Under the pieces are notes generated by a model. The model was not told the DNA's origin, searched no databases, and worked only from the letters and a program-made list of their open reading frames with translations. A stretch of 64,000 bases of DNA. Source: Toxoplasma gondii ME49. Its lineage: Eukaryota; Apicomplexa; Conoidasida; Eucoccidiorida; Sarcocystidae. Positions within the stretch are counted from its first letter, which is position 1. The number at the start of each line of letters is the position of its first letter. Below are positions 1 to 13,730 of this stretch, piece after piece. Made by a program: the position numbers and the translations under genes. The stretch spans positions 1,938,144 to 2,002,143 of the forward strand of contig NC_031480.1 of NCBI RefSeq assembly GCF_000006565.2, read 5' to 3'.

Positions 1-394
1 TTCGTTGCTTGTCAGAAGAACAGATGGAAAAACTGGAAGCTCGCGCTTGATCAACTGGGTTATCCCGTGGACTCGTTCATCAGTAACAACGCACGCAGAA
101 TGAGAATCTGAAGTGTTTAAAATCGGGGAAACATAAATGTTGAGGCTTTCGTTCCTCTGACACTCACCTGGGTACGACGAGGAGTGGGAGAAGAGCCCGT
201 GTTTTCAAAAGAGAACGTCTTCTTTTTCGGGGAACCCTTTTCAAACGAATTCGTGTAAAGCGCGTAGAGTTTGAAAAGAAATGCCACTCCGTTGCTAAAG
301 CTCGCTACATCTGAGGCCCTGCAGGCCACGACGTTCAAATCTTCTTTCAAAGGGTCTCCTCGTCTCTTCGTCCTTGTCTTTTCTGTTTCCGCAG

Positions 395-3300
395 GGTTTA
401 GAGTTCGCCCTCAAGCGGCTGCATCCTGTCTGCCCCCTGCCCGACAAAGTCTGGTATCCCGCGGGTACGGCCAATTGTAGAGCACGTTAACATTTAGTGA
501 GGTGAACAACGATGAGGCAGAACTCAAATTTCTTTTCCAGTGACAACAGGGGCCTGCTGCAGAGGCTCTTAGGTGGTGTACTGCCTCTGTTCGATGGCAG
601 TGACGAAATTCGCCCGTGTACATCGTGGGTGACGCATCCTTCGCGTTTCGTCTCAGACCGCCCTCACATGAAACGCATCTCCGAACCATATCGCACAATT
701 CATGTTTCAGCTTTTTCACGAAACCTTTTCAAATACACATGTCTATTCAGCGACACAACTGTAAGCACGAATGCCTATATATGCAGTATATATATGTATA
801 TATTTTATATATAGTATATGCAGATATATGCAAACTGTATGCAAAAACGTAAATCGTGGTATCATTGAAGAGTTATTTTTCTGGTCAAGGGACTTGAGAG
901 GAATACCAAAAGTGCAGGCCCAGCAGGCGTTTCCCAGATGCGCTGTACGTACACGGCGCAACATTTCTCATCAACATGTAAATTCCTGTGCCTCGATGTA
1001 CTTGTACCTACATCTGTATACCTTCTTCTTGCATCGACTTCCAACTGCGTCGTTTTTCCATTCATGCATACGCTCTGCAATATATATACACATATACGTG
1101 TATATATATATATATGTAGTTGTGTTTGTGTGGGCAAAACGGAAGGTGTGCGTTTTGGTGTGTTGAAAGGCATTCACTGCACACCCGTGGTGTTTGCGGT
1201 GCTGTGGCTATCTCCGAAGAAGTCCGAAGAAGTCGTTTTCCGCTTCAGAAAAGAAGGCATCGGCAGCGACTTTGGTGGCACTTTCTGTGACTTTTTCTGT
1301 CGGAGTGAGGAGAGATCCGCTCTTGCCTATCTGTCTTTTTTCCTTCATCTTGAATACCTAAAAAGTCTGGAAGGGTACGAGCTGGTCCTTGGCAGCGTGG
1401 GGTAGCTTCTCGGCGATCGACGCGTGATTTTCCTCGTCTGCAGAACGACGTGTGTCGACGTGGAGAGTTCCGCACTGGTCGGCTGTGCACACCACACTCA
1501 CACAGACACGGAAGGTGTTTGCGCATTGCATGCAGACGCGGTTACACAGGAAACGAGATGGAAGCGTCTCTGCTGAGGTGGGTTTGGATGTGCGACGTTC
1601 CGAACTTTGCAGGAGAAAGGAACACTTGTCGACCCTTCACACTTCTGCCACCTGTGGTTTCGTTCGTGCTTGCACAGTTTTCAGAAACTACGACTTGGAC
1701 CGCGATGGCGAGATCGACAAAGAGGCCTTTATCGACATTCTTCAGCAGGTACAAACTGCAGCGAACAGCCGGCAGACCCTTGCGACCGGAGATCCGGGGG
1801 TCGATGACCAGAAATTCGCTGAAAGCAGTATTCCATGTTGTTTAGGAAACAAGGAAGGCCCACACGCCGACAGAAAAACGAGGCACGATGCCACCTCGAT
1901 ACACTTGTGCAAACACCCAGAAACGTCCAACTTATGGACACATGTGCACACACCGCCAATATGCATCGGCAAATACATTTGCGTACATATTTATTTATAT
2001 ATGTGTGAGCGTGTGTGTATGCATTAATCTGTGTGTGTCTATTTGCATTTGTGTGCAGTTAGTTAGGTTGCTTGGTTTAGCTATGGACATCTCTACATGT
2101 TCCAAGGCGTCTATGATTACCTGTTCACATGCACGATTGTGTATATCTTGCACGGCGCGTTCCGTGGAGTTATGAGTTTTGATTGCTGTTTCCTTGGAAC
2201 TTGTGAGCACCGATTGCAAGAAGTGAGTGGTGGACGTCGAAACAGAATCAGCAGTGCTGCATACCCTTTCAAGGAAATCATTGCATGCGTTTCTCGTGCA
2301 GTATCACGCGTACCACTACGCGAGACTGGTGAAGCGACAGCAGCGTCACCACGGCGGTCAAGTCACCGTCAACGTCAGCTGTGGCTCGGCGACTTCTCAG
2401 GTACTTGAAAGAAGTCTTCCTCTAGTTTTTTCTCTAGTTCATTCTTCGAATTACGTTTTCGAGTGTATTCAACTCTCGGTCTCTGATAGTGATCCTAGTT
2501 CAGTAGGAGACACTTGCCATCCAAGTGAAGTGCACAGCCGAAATCAACTGCGGAGAAACGCGAGAGGGCGCGACCTAGAGAGTAATCGCGACGCTAATAT
2601 CGAGAGAGACAACCGAGCGCTTGGTGTTATGCAAGCAGCCGTGCTTTCCTGTGTACATCCAGTCGACGAGGAGCGACCTTTTCGCCCTCTGAAAAATCCG
2701 GAATTCCAGATTTAAATGCTGTCCGTCACTGTTTGTCTGCTGCATGCGTCGCAACTCTTCTGGAATCCCGAATACGCCCTCTCTAAAATGTTTTCGTTTG
2801 AAGTGTAAACGATGGACGAGAACGCGGTGCCGAGAGGTGCCTTTCTTTGCCCTGCGTTTCCGTCTCCAGAGTCTCCTGGCTGCTCTTGAGAGGTACTTTT
2901 TCTCCAGTACCATCAGGTCGAGAGCTAGCTGATCTCTGAGAACCGTGTTTCGAGGCTCCACTATAAATATGTATATTTATTTCATATATGCATGAATGCA
3001 TATTTCCTGCATATATAAATATAAACGTGTATGTCATATACAGATATATGTAAGTGCCTGTTTCGGAAATTTTTTACATATTTGTATGCGTGTCAATGTA
3101 TGCCATTTATCGACTGTTTTCCAGATATATATATATATATATGAATGTGTACTTTCTACATGCATATATACGGTTGGGTGTGTTATATATATTTATATAT
3201 GTATAGGTACGTGTCTGGGATATTCATATGTATAGTTACGTCGTTGTATTCTATATGCATTTATTTGTCTGTTACTCATTTTTTAATCATTTATGGGGTA

Positions 3301-6300
3301 CGTGGCTTTGAGCATTTGAGTAGTGGCCCGTCATCGGGGCGGTGACCTAATGAGGAGCGATATTGTTGCGCTGGGAGACTGGTTTAGAAAAACCGCGCGT
3401 GGCATTTTGCCGAGTCTCTTTCACCGACTTGTAGGACGTTAAATTTCAGTTCTTTCCTGTTCGAGGTACTCCAGGAAGGAAAGGGTGAAAGTGCGAACCT
3501 CACCAGTTTCAGAAATTTGAATTCTCTTTCCACCCTGTTTTCAGCGACGGACAGCGATTCCTGGCCAGAGCGCAACCTCGCGAGCGGGTCTTGGTGCGGG
3601 CGGGAACGTGGTGGACAACAAGGAGCAGTCTCTCGTGGTACCGAAAATAAGCCGAATGGCGTGCATGCAGTGTGCCGGTGTTTCCAGTGAAAACGGTTTT
3701 TGAGGGTTTTCAACATGGAGGAAGTGCGCGTGCGAGTTTTCTGGAGATGTAAACTATGATTGAGCAGCAGAAAGTGTATGCAGCGTTTCAGTTCCGAAAG
3801 TGGAGCTGTGGAAGTCGAGTGGACTCTCTTTGCGTTGTCTCTACGAAATGACATCTGGTATCCATTTTTGATTTCCAGCTGCCATTCTACAAGAAGTTTA
3901 TGGAATCTCTTGATGCTTCTTTACAAGGAGAAAAGCGAAGAGGCCTACATTTTATCTAAACAAGCGTTCTTTTCCTGTGTGGGTTTCTTGCAGCTTGCCT
4001 CTTACATCATGTATCCCGCACACCACGGCATCTGCGAAGTGTACAAAGACTACATTTTCGGGGAAACTGCGGGGAAAGGGTCGTTCGGCAAAGTTCAGTT
4101 GGTCACGAATAAGAAGACGGGAGCGCGACGTGCTTGCAAGTCGATTGGTAGGTGTCTCCTCGTTTTTCACGCTTGAGGAGACCAGCCTCCACTCAAGAGC
4201 GGTGGACGTTTCTCCTCCGTCATGCACATCTCGGATAACAAGCAGCTTCAGTCGACAGAATATTCAAGGGTGATCGACACGGAGCATCCGTCGCAAACAC
4301 AGGATGGTGGCGAATCGTAGCTCTGCGTTTTGTTCCGACTTTTGCTCGGTTTTGACACACAACTGCTGGCACTCCGTCTCAGTGGCGGTCATGTGTAGCT
4401 CTGGCGAGCGAAGGCATCCTTCAGGAACTTGGTCTTCACATGATGGTCTAGCGCTGTTGCAGCTGGACGCGGCGCGACACAGAGGACTTGCCAAGTCGGA
4501 GGCGAAGCCCGCCGCGCGAGGCAATTCGGTGTCTGGCGCCCTCTCTGCTGCGGTGTTGTTCGTTGCAAGCCGTTACGGCCTTCTAAGAGACTCGGCTGTC
4601 TCCCCTGCTGTTCTCTCCTTGTGCAGGCATACAGTCTCCTGATCAGTGGGAGCTGATAAAGGCGGAGATCGAACTGCTCAAGGCGTTGAACCATCCAAAC
4701 ATCATGAAAGTACGCCTTTCCACTCCAGTCCGCAGGTGCCCAGTCTTCGAAACACTGTGTGTCGCCAGTGCATGCGTTTCTTTCCGGAAGCGTTCTTTGT
4801 TCATCCGGACTGGTGTCGATGCTCTGAGTGCGCGGCAGTGCATCCCGCCTCCTTCGGCAGGGCGAGTTCGTCCATAGTGGAAGAGTCTCTGCGTGCTGGG
4901 AATGAAGAGTTCTCAGGTGCACACTGCGACGCTTGAATCCTGTGCCGGTCGAGCGTTTCCCCAATTAAAAGTCAGGAACTCATAAAGGAAAATGTTTTGT
5001 TACAGTCTTCAGCAGTGTAAAGAGCCAGTTCTCAACTGTGCTTGTGAAACCAGATTCCATCCAATTTAGCGACGGGAAAGTAGACAGGTGTCCCCCCCGG
5101 AGTTTCGGAAAGAAAATGGCAAGCCTGCTGAAACCTCGTCCCTGCCGCGCGCGCTCGTTTACGTGTTGATTTTACTGAACAATCTCGAGCCTGCGAAGAA
5201 GCAGTGTACGCGCTTAATTTAGTTCTGCGCTCCACAACAAGACTGAGGGGCGTTTGTACATTCAAAAGTCGTTCCAGAGTGACGCCTGTGAATGTCCAGT
5301 TGCATCCTGTCCGATTACGCCAGTGACGCGGGCGCTTTTGCACTTGTCACAGCGAAGTGAAAAAGTTCGTGACGGAAACGTACGTCTGCACTCGCACGCA
5401 AGCAAAGGCGCAACCGTATAAACAAGAATGAAATAACAGAGATGCTCTAGCACCTCGGAATTCCTGAGAAGGACTCCTGTGACGAGAGACAGACCAGCAC
5501 GTTCTCTGTGAGTCTCGTTGTTTGACTGCGCTGGCGGTCGCAGCCTCCACTGCTGAGATCTCGAGCGCTGTCGTTCGTCGAGCAATCCGTGGTCTCAGTG
5601 TGCGAAAGCGTCGTCTTTCAGAAGTGCATAAATCAAGTCCATGCCAAGTAAAGGCTCGACGGGCACTCGAACAAGACTCGATTTCTCCGGAGGGAAGTGG
5701 TAAACACCTGCAAAGCACCGCCGGCCTGCTGGAGAGACTGCCGATCGCCCAGCTCATGCAGTTTGGCTCTGTTAACAGCTTGTGACGATGCATTTCATTT
5801 CAGCGAGTGAGCGATTTGCATATTTTCCTGTTTTTTCATCAGCTTTACGAGACGTATCAAGACGGATACACGATCTACCTGATCATCGAATTGTGCCATG
5901 GAGGCCCTCTGTTCGACCGGATAGTTCAGCACTACGAGAAACTTCGGTCGCCGATCACCGAGGAGCAGGTCTGTACATCTTTGGAGGCCGAGGTGTAACT
6001 CGTTTTTCTTCTCTTCCCTCTGTATCGTAGAAGGTGACGCTTCTCAGTCGTACACCTTGCGACGATTGTGCGCTTGTTCCATCAACACCTTGGGGTGGTG
6101 CTGCCGCGTGACCAGCAGAACCGTTCATGCATTATGTCTGAATCTGCGCAGGTCCCGAGTTTGCTTTGCTGTGAGTCGGACGAACCAACTCGTGCATGCA
6201 TGTTGTGGAGGACTTCACTCCAGTGGACGCATTTCAACTGTTCGTGTGAAAACGCAAGCCTTGTGTAGAAAGTTGTGCGCGAATTTCACTTCTTGCTTCT

Positions 6301-9300
6301 CTGTCAGATCGCCGCTGTCTCTCTGTGTTCAGGTCTCCCACTGGATGCGACAGATCTTGTCTGCATGCGCGTACTGCCACGAACGGGGTGTTGTTCATCG
6401 CGACTTGAAGCCTGAAAACATCCTCTTTGTCGACAGCTCTCCAGACTCTCCCATCAAGGTCAGTGCGGGCGGGGAGCCACGGGCCGGTTTCTTCAGAGCT
6501 TTCTGTTTCTCTCGCGGAAAACGCGTGGGTTCTTGTCTTTGTTCTATGCGTGCGCAGACAGAATCAGAAAAACAAAAGGTGTGCATGCCGTTTCACCGAG
6601 TGAATTCTTTCCTCGCATGCATGCCTCCACCTCGCAAGAATGCAAAGGCTTTCGACCTTCCGTTGCTTTCTGCTTCTGTCCGCGTTGTATGCGTTGGGTC
6701 GACTTCCTGGTTGTCTGTGTACTCGAGTTTCTACTGACATCAGATGCAAGTTCACATTAGTTCTGTATCTAGAGGAAACTCCAAAACATTTCAGCCTTGA
6801 ACATATCTTTGCATCAAGGTGTCTATTTCGTTCAATCTATCGAAAATATATCAAGTGACGTCAAAATAGTTCATCGATTAATGAAAACGTTGAATTGATA
6901 CACGACAAAAGTTGTTTCTGTGGTCACTCAGTTTCGTGGAGTTTTCTGGAACCTCGTTTTTGGGGATTGTGTATGAAAACAAAACGAAATCTAAAACAAA
7001 GCAGGAGGCAGGAGGTCTGAGGAGATTGAAAGCGTCTCTCGTGGCAGGAGCAAGCTATGCTTGCGTGCGGTTCGCAGTCTTCGTCGACGTTCGTCTACAT
7101 GATGAATACGTAAAGCTCAGTTTTTTGATTTGAAGTTTATTTCCGTTTCAGAAAAAATCGTGCATTACTCAAACTCTCTCAATAACCTTGAAGAATACGA
7201 ATTGGACCACGGCTCTAGATCCCATGACCGATTTGGAACGCTCTTCTCTCCGTAGGGTACTGAAATTCCATGCGTTCAGCTGTCTAAAGGTGTGGGGCGG
7301 TGGTATACAGCAGTCATTTCGAAGAGTCCGGCCCCGTCATTCTTAATGCAGGTGTCTTTTTACATTTTCATGCATTTCGTTGTCGACGTGTACGTATTTT
7401 AGAACAGGATTTAGCTGGGAATCAGACGCCTCTCAACGTAAAACGTCACTGCATGGATAGCAGTCTCCACGGACGCGAGTTTTTCTTTCGTTGTTGCTGT
7501 GTAGCCACGAGCTCGTTCTTCTCTTTTCTTTGTAGCTGTCTTCCGGAGGTGCCATCTGTCCTTGATTATTACGTGTTTGTACCGCGACTGCATTTTTCTC
7601 AGGTCATCGACTTCGGTCTGAGTGACACGATGCAGAGGCTACGCGAGACTGCGAAAGAAGTGAAGGAGAAGCGAGGCGGCGTCGGTGGGGCAGTCGCTCG
7701 CCTTTTGCCTTCGTTCAATGGAAGGCACATTATCCCCTGGTGAGGTGCATGCAAGTGAGAGGCACTTAAATTTCCCAGTGCTTCGATGTCGTAGAGTCTT
7801 TCTGCTTGCCAAACACTCTGGTTTCCGGGGGTTTCTCCCGTTGATCTCTCTGTGTGTTTATGCCTTTTCCCCTTTCTTCCCCTTTTGTTGTCACTTAAGC
7901 GATTTTTTTCAAGTTTTTGTCATTTCGTTGTCATTTTTTGGCATTTCCTTCTCGCGTTTTGCCGTTTCTTCAGGTACGTGCGGCGAGTGCGCATGCAGCG
8001 GGCAGGCACGCCGCACTACATGGCCCCCGAGATGATTCGAGGAGACTACGACGAGAGATGCGATCTTTTCGCTGTTGGCATCATAATGTATCAGGTAAAC
8101 TACGAGCTACCATCGTAGTCTTTTCTTTCCAGCAACCTGACGCCTTTCACACTACCCTGGTCACCATTCGCCGTACTCGTGGGCTTTCTCGGGCTGTTTC
8201 ACACCACCTCTGGACGTCGTATTTCATATATTTCACAGTCCTTATGCTTTTAGTGGATTAGCGTCGTTTGTGACTACAACTTCCGAGAAGAGAGGAGCAG
8301 CACATGACTCGCTGAGGTTGAGACACCAGCGAGGTTTGAGTATGTGAGGCGTTGGCGCGTCAGTGAAATGCTTCGGTGGGTGCAACTGCGACTGAGAACT
8401 GAAAAAATTCAAAGCAGGCCGAGCCACGTGGACGCTGTCGAGATGCTCGATGAGGGCTCGTGCGAATTTCTTCAACTCGTGTTTATGTCCATGGCGCTCT
8501 GGGTCGGTGGAGAGTCTTGAAGTTGCAAGAAATGCATATGCGAGTGTCGATTCGAAGGCGCCGACGATGGGTTCTGTATTTCTTCAGCTTCGACTTCAGT
8601 CTGATGCACCGATCATTTCGAAGAGTGTTTCACTGCACCTGGCTTCTCTGGCATTGCAGCTTCTCTCGGGAATTCATCCTTTTTACGTTCCGGGTCTCGA
8701 CAACGAGGAAACGGTAAAAAGCAAAATTCTCACAGTCGACCCTCCCACGACAGGTGAGAGAGAAGCGCGTTCACGTAACTCGTGTGTGGAATAAATTCGG
8801 AAAACCGTCTAATGTTCGAATCCAACAAGCAACTCAGTTGTGTGCGGAAAGCCTGGAGTCGGTGGCGCGTTTTAGAACGACAGTTTCCTCAGGCGTCTGC
8901 ATACCAACTATAGTCCATCCAGACAGACATATCGAAGGTGGAGACGCAAGCAGTGCGCACCTGCGTCTAGAAAAGAACACCTGCGAAGGCAGACGTTTCG
9001 TAGACAGTTTTTCTACAGTGGTGAAGTACGAAGGCTCTCAGCAACCTCGTGTGTCCAGGAAACTTCCAGCATAATTTGGCTGGATCTGCCTAGCACGGCC
9101 TGCTGTCTGCGCGCACGAGCAGCAGAAAAGAGTTTACCCAATTCTCCATTTTCATTCCTAGATGAGACCGCGTAAATCGAGGAGACAGGAGAACAAGAGT
9201 TTTTCTCTACATCCTTGTGTGAATTTGTAAATGTATGGCCTCGTCGCGTGAGGAGAAAGAGTTCAAGAGACTGGAATTATTCACCGCGAGTGACGTGTGT

Positions 9301-12300
9301 TGCACCATAGGTGTCGTTTGTCTGGGTTTCGTTTCAGGTGAAGAATGGCAGTGCGTGACCTCTCAAGCAAAAGACTTGGTCCGAAAGTTGATTGTCAAAA
9401 ATCCGAAAAAGCGCCTTAGTGCTGCACAAGCGCTCGAACATCCCTGGTTCCAGTACGTGCGCGTCCGGATTTAAAAGAAAAAAGAAAAAAAGATAAAAAA
9501 TTTGAGTGCTTGTCGGGTATCACCGCCTGAAACAGTGCTTCATGGGAGCTTCTAAGAACCGGACATCGCAATCGGAATCTAACTACATTCACATGTGCAT
9601 GTGGATACTTTGCCATATCTGATAAGACCTACAGATATAATAGACGTAGATAATATCTATAGATGTACACTTTCATAGACCACGCTTACACAGGCACGCT
9701 CACACTTACACTTGTGTGACTCTAGTTACATATATATATTTATGTTTACATATGTATAGAGAGATAGATAGACATAGCATGGAAGTTCTTTTGATTTCCA
9801 TGAGGATGCAACCGTCGGGGGTGTGCTGTTTCCTATATTTGAAGGTAGTTGTGTTTTTGGAAGTTATAGATGAAGGCGTTTGATTTCACATGTTACATTA
9901 GTCCAGGGTGTTCTGTGAGTTCTCGTTCTGTAGCGATTATGCTCTTAGCTACGCTCTACGTGCACGGGCTTCCTTCTCAGCAGTGGCATCTGCAACTGCG
10001 TACGGTTGTCGCTTGGTAGGATGAGATTCTTCCTTGTTCTTCTGGTCGCTGTTTACAGATTCATGCAGGGGAGACAGGCGAAGCCGTCACAACTGACGGC
10101 GTCTGTTTTCGAGGGGCTTCGCAACTGGCAAAATCAGAACCGCCTCAAACAAGCTGTTCTTCAGTTGCTTGCGAAAGAGCTGAACGAAACAGACATTTTG
10201 GAGCTGCGGAAGAAGTTCGAGGCTCTCGACCAGAAGGGCGACGGCACCATAACGATCGACGAGTTGAAAGAAAGTAGGTCCTCTGAAGCTAGACTCGCTC
10301 GAGACTCTAAAAGGAGTTTCCAGGTTATCCTGCCATAAGTAAGGGACACCGGAGAAAATGTTCTGCATGCAACGCCAAATGCCAGCTGAAAGTTCACTCT
10401 TTCCGAACCGCCTTTCTTTCCCTTACCTAGACAAAGCACACGGAACACGTTTTCCACGGTGATTCATCACGTCTAGCATGCGAAACAAAAAGGCGCAAGG
10501 GCACGGAGGCTCGAGAGAGGCAAATAGCTGCTCGAAAGGCCTTGGGTCGATTCCCAAGCTAAAACGACTCAGCATCAACACAGGCGGCTCCGGCGGTACC
10601 CGAAAGCAAAGAGATCTTTAATAAGAAAGCAGAGGTGTGTCTGAAATGCCGAAAGTGGAACCGCGTCCGTCGGTGGCCTTTTGCCTGGTCAGAGGACTTA
10701 GAAGAGTTATGGAGAGTTCGTCTTACCGACTTTTGACCGAGGAGAGGGCTTCGTCTTTGCTTTTCTCAGCACGGGTGGTTCCGAACTCGAGTTCTCAAGA
10801 ACTGAACTCGAGTTACGAGATAGAGATAGCCGCGTTCTCTTTGACAGCTGTGCATGCCCTGCCCGTGACCCTCTTCTTAGCTAACAGTCTGTAAAAACGC
10901 ATAGTGTTCGCGCCCGTGGAGTCGCGTCCCGGAGGGCTCCTTGGCGCTAAAAGCCGATGCGGTTTTCGCACGCAACGAATCATTGCAGAAGGAACACCGG
11001 CAAAGTAGGCTCAAGCGCACCACTTGTCACGCCCCAAACGCCCTACACAGAAACGCAGGGGAGCCACAGGCACGCGAGGGTGACCACTGAACTGGCGGCT
11101 TTTGCATCTTTCACGTTCGCGTTCAAGGCTTCAAAGAAGCGCTCGTCGCCACCGACGTGCGCGGCTCTCTGTCCCTATGGCAGCCATTTTTTCCGTCAGT
11201 GTTCGGTCTCTCGATCTATTGGCGAGTGTCGCAAGCGCGCCAATCTGCTCAACTGTCCAGATCCCGAATCCGTGTGGTACTTCCCTTGCACCCGCCTCGA
11301 CTGGGGGGAATCAAAAAATACAGACTCCAGACAACGGTCGTGCCACGGCCCTCAGTCTCCCTGTATACTTCTCGTGCGCCAACATGTGATGCCTGCAGGC
11401 ATGCACAACGCAGGATACAAAGTCATCGAAAGCGAACTCGCCGCCATAGTCGACTCCATTGATGCCCAGCACCAAGGCTTCATTGGTACGTGAGAAACAC
11501 AGGCGAACCAGACTACGTGAGGACGAGGAGAACTGACCAGAGGCAACAACGGGGAACACGAAGCATCCGAAAGCATGTACAGACTTACAGATGTCGCGAC
11601 TCAGGATGGACCCAACTCTGTCATCGCATAGACGTATATACAGATATAAATACACGCGTACGCGTTGATGTCCTGGCTACTGTGGATGATATTTGACGTA
11701 CCAATCTATCTACATATGTATATATATGTTTACGGGCAGTTCGTTAACGTGACAGCCAGGAGAAATGATAAGAAAGAGAAATGGGAAGAGGGTATAGACA
11801 AGAATACGTACAATACACAGGTTTGTGAGTGGCAAAGTATCGCCTACTGTCATCTATATATGTATATATGCATTCATATAAACGGCGATGTGCTGGCATC
11901 TGAGGGAGCACTTTCACATACCTATATAAATACATACGTGTATTTAGTTTTCGTATTTTTGTGCAAACTGTTCGGTGGGTATGCAGGTTACAACGAGTTT
12001 ATCAGCGCCCTGCTGCTGCGCCGAATGACACTCCAAGAAGAGCAGCTACGGGAAGTGTTCAACAAATTCGACGTTCGAGGCGAAGGGTGTCTGACGATGG
12101 AATCGCTCCGGAAGGCTCTCAAAGGCTCTCGGTGAGCACACAGAAACGCGAGTGCATGTTTCACTGTTTGTAGGAGACTGGGGAAATGCGGGAAAGTAGG
12201 AGCTTGCGTTTGCTGCGGCAACGCCGACTTCCGAACCAATATAGACTGGTACACACAAGTCACTATATCCTTACAGTGCTCTTTTTCTTCCTTCTGTGTG

Positions 12301-13234
12301 TGTCGCTTATCTCTCTCTTCGCGTGGTTTAGCCTTCAGCTCTTGGTGGCTACCTGTCTGTCCTGTTTTCTCGCGTTCCTTTGTCACGCGCGTGTCCTTCT
12401 GCTCGGGCGTTACGGTTGCGTAGACGATGCCGACCCCGACAGTGCTGGCCCACGCATTCTGGGGTGTGAGTGACTTCTCCGTGTTCCCCGCAGGCCTTTT
12501 TCGTATTTCACATCTTTTTTATCAGAAATGATACTCAGCTTCGAACTACTCGTTTTCACCATGGCTTCAAGTTTTATTTTGGCCTTTTGGTTAAACACCA
12601 AAACTTATCAGTTTTTCCCTTGTGATTTTTCTCTGGACACGCGTCGTTACAACTCTGACTGCCTCGCTAAGCACCACTTTTGCTGTCTTCTTGCTTCTGC
12701 GCATCGCCTTGGGAGTCGTATTTTCGCCATGAAGGACTCGAGATGCGGATCGCTTTGTGAGAGTCCTTCAAGGTAGCTTGTGTGCATGCAGCATCTCGCC
12801 TGCGTGCGCGAGAACCTGAATCGCTGTGTATGGCGCTCATGGTAGGGGTTGCGCTGCGTGTGAACCGCTGCAGATATGGGCAATTAACCGACGAAGAGCT
12901 CAAGTTGATTTTCGCGGAGGTGGACAAAAACAACGACGGGTGAGAGCGGAGTTCGCTGTCGACCTGGTCCTGTGTTCGACACGCAAGCAAGTGCTTGCGA
13001 ACGCGAAGCTTCTGAAAGGGTCGAGTCGGCAATTCCCGCAGGCCTGTCGTAAAGAATGGAGGGGAGACGATGAAGAGATGTCGACATAGCCGAGAGTCGG
13101 TCACACGGGTCCAGAAACGGAAAAACACGCAGAGGGCAAACAGAAATCACTTCCTTCAGTGTGGCGCAGCCACGTAGAGGAACAATTCTTCGCTTCAAAA
13201 ACAGAGATGCCAACTCTCGCTTGTCAGGCATGCT

Positions 13235-13272
<38 letters not shown>

Positions 13273-13730
13273 CGTCTATATTTTTATATGCGTATATATA
13301 TATATATATGTAAAGATAAATAGCTGGATACAGATGTGCTTCTATTCATGCGTTGGTCAGTGGTGGATGCGTTACCCAATCCTATGAATGTCGACAGATA
13401 TAGGTAGAGGTATAGTAGATAGATACATATTTATTTGGATTCATGAGCAGGTGAAATGTGGATAGATTTCCAGACGGAAGCATTTCTGCATCCACCGACC
13501 GCGAGATGCAACTGAGCTCGTTTGTGTATCCGTGGATCATCGTTCCTTGTGGGTGTCTATATTTGTAGTCTCTTTTGATTTCCTCGTTCAAGGGTTGCTT
13601 CCCTGTTTGAGGTCTCTCTAGGCCTCGTCGGCTGTGCTTCTGCATGTTCACTGATTTTGCGTCGTCTTCTCTGTGCCAATGTCGCAGGTACGTGGACTTC
13701 TACGAGTTCTGCGATTTGATGACCTCTTAG
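395..13730 (+). CDS. Calcium-dependent protein kinase (CDPK) with an N-terminal EF-hand, 16 exons, 5' partial
   Basis: Ser/Thr kinase directly activated by calcium; apicomplexan CDPKs control secretion, motility, egress and division. Exons: 395-464, 1678-1748, 2302-2400, 3994-4147, 4627-4709, 5843-5968, 6333-6458, 7603-7739, 7974-8094, 8660-8753, 9338-9452, 10059-10273, 11399-11485, 11987-12131, 12874-12939, 13688-13730. All junctions are GT-AG and keep frame (about 583 residues seen). An EF-hand loop [12 protein letters not shown] (exon 2) precedes the kinase. The kinase shows GKGSFGKV, the ACK lysine, [27 protein letters not shown] and GTPHYMAPE. Four C-terminal EF-hands follow: [12 protein letters not shown] (canonical), [12 protein letters not shown] and [12 protein letters not shown] (degenerate), DKNNDGYVDFYE (canonical). 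About 36 extra residues sit in the activation segment. Exon 395-464 is supported by a strong polypyrimidine tract and matching phase but not by homology. No start codon was found, so the gene extends left. The layout recalls CDPKs with extra N-terminal EF-hands (CDPK6-like), but I do not assign a symbol. Confidence 0.94.
13239..13269. repeat. (TA)n microsatellite
   Basis: An uninterrupted TA run of about 31 bp in the last intron of the kinase gene, followed by a second run near 13292-13310. Similar shorter AT runs lie in other introns of the same gene (about 1078-1116 and 3124-3142). Confidence 0.9.

Noticed and set aside
1..82. Possible left-edge exon of the CDPK (LALDQLGYPVDSFI in frame 1; LSEEQMEKLEARA in frame 3)
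   Set aside because: Both frames look EF-hand-like, but frame 3 stops at 48-50, and the GTAACA donor after frame 1 does not match the phase of the next exon (395-464), so neither could be joined with confidence.
2401..2715. Open frame continuing past the donor at 2401 in the CDPK gene
   Set aside because: The donor GTACTT and the phase-0 join to 3994 give a clean path into the kinase domain; the continuation has no similarity and ends in a stop.
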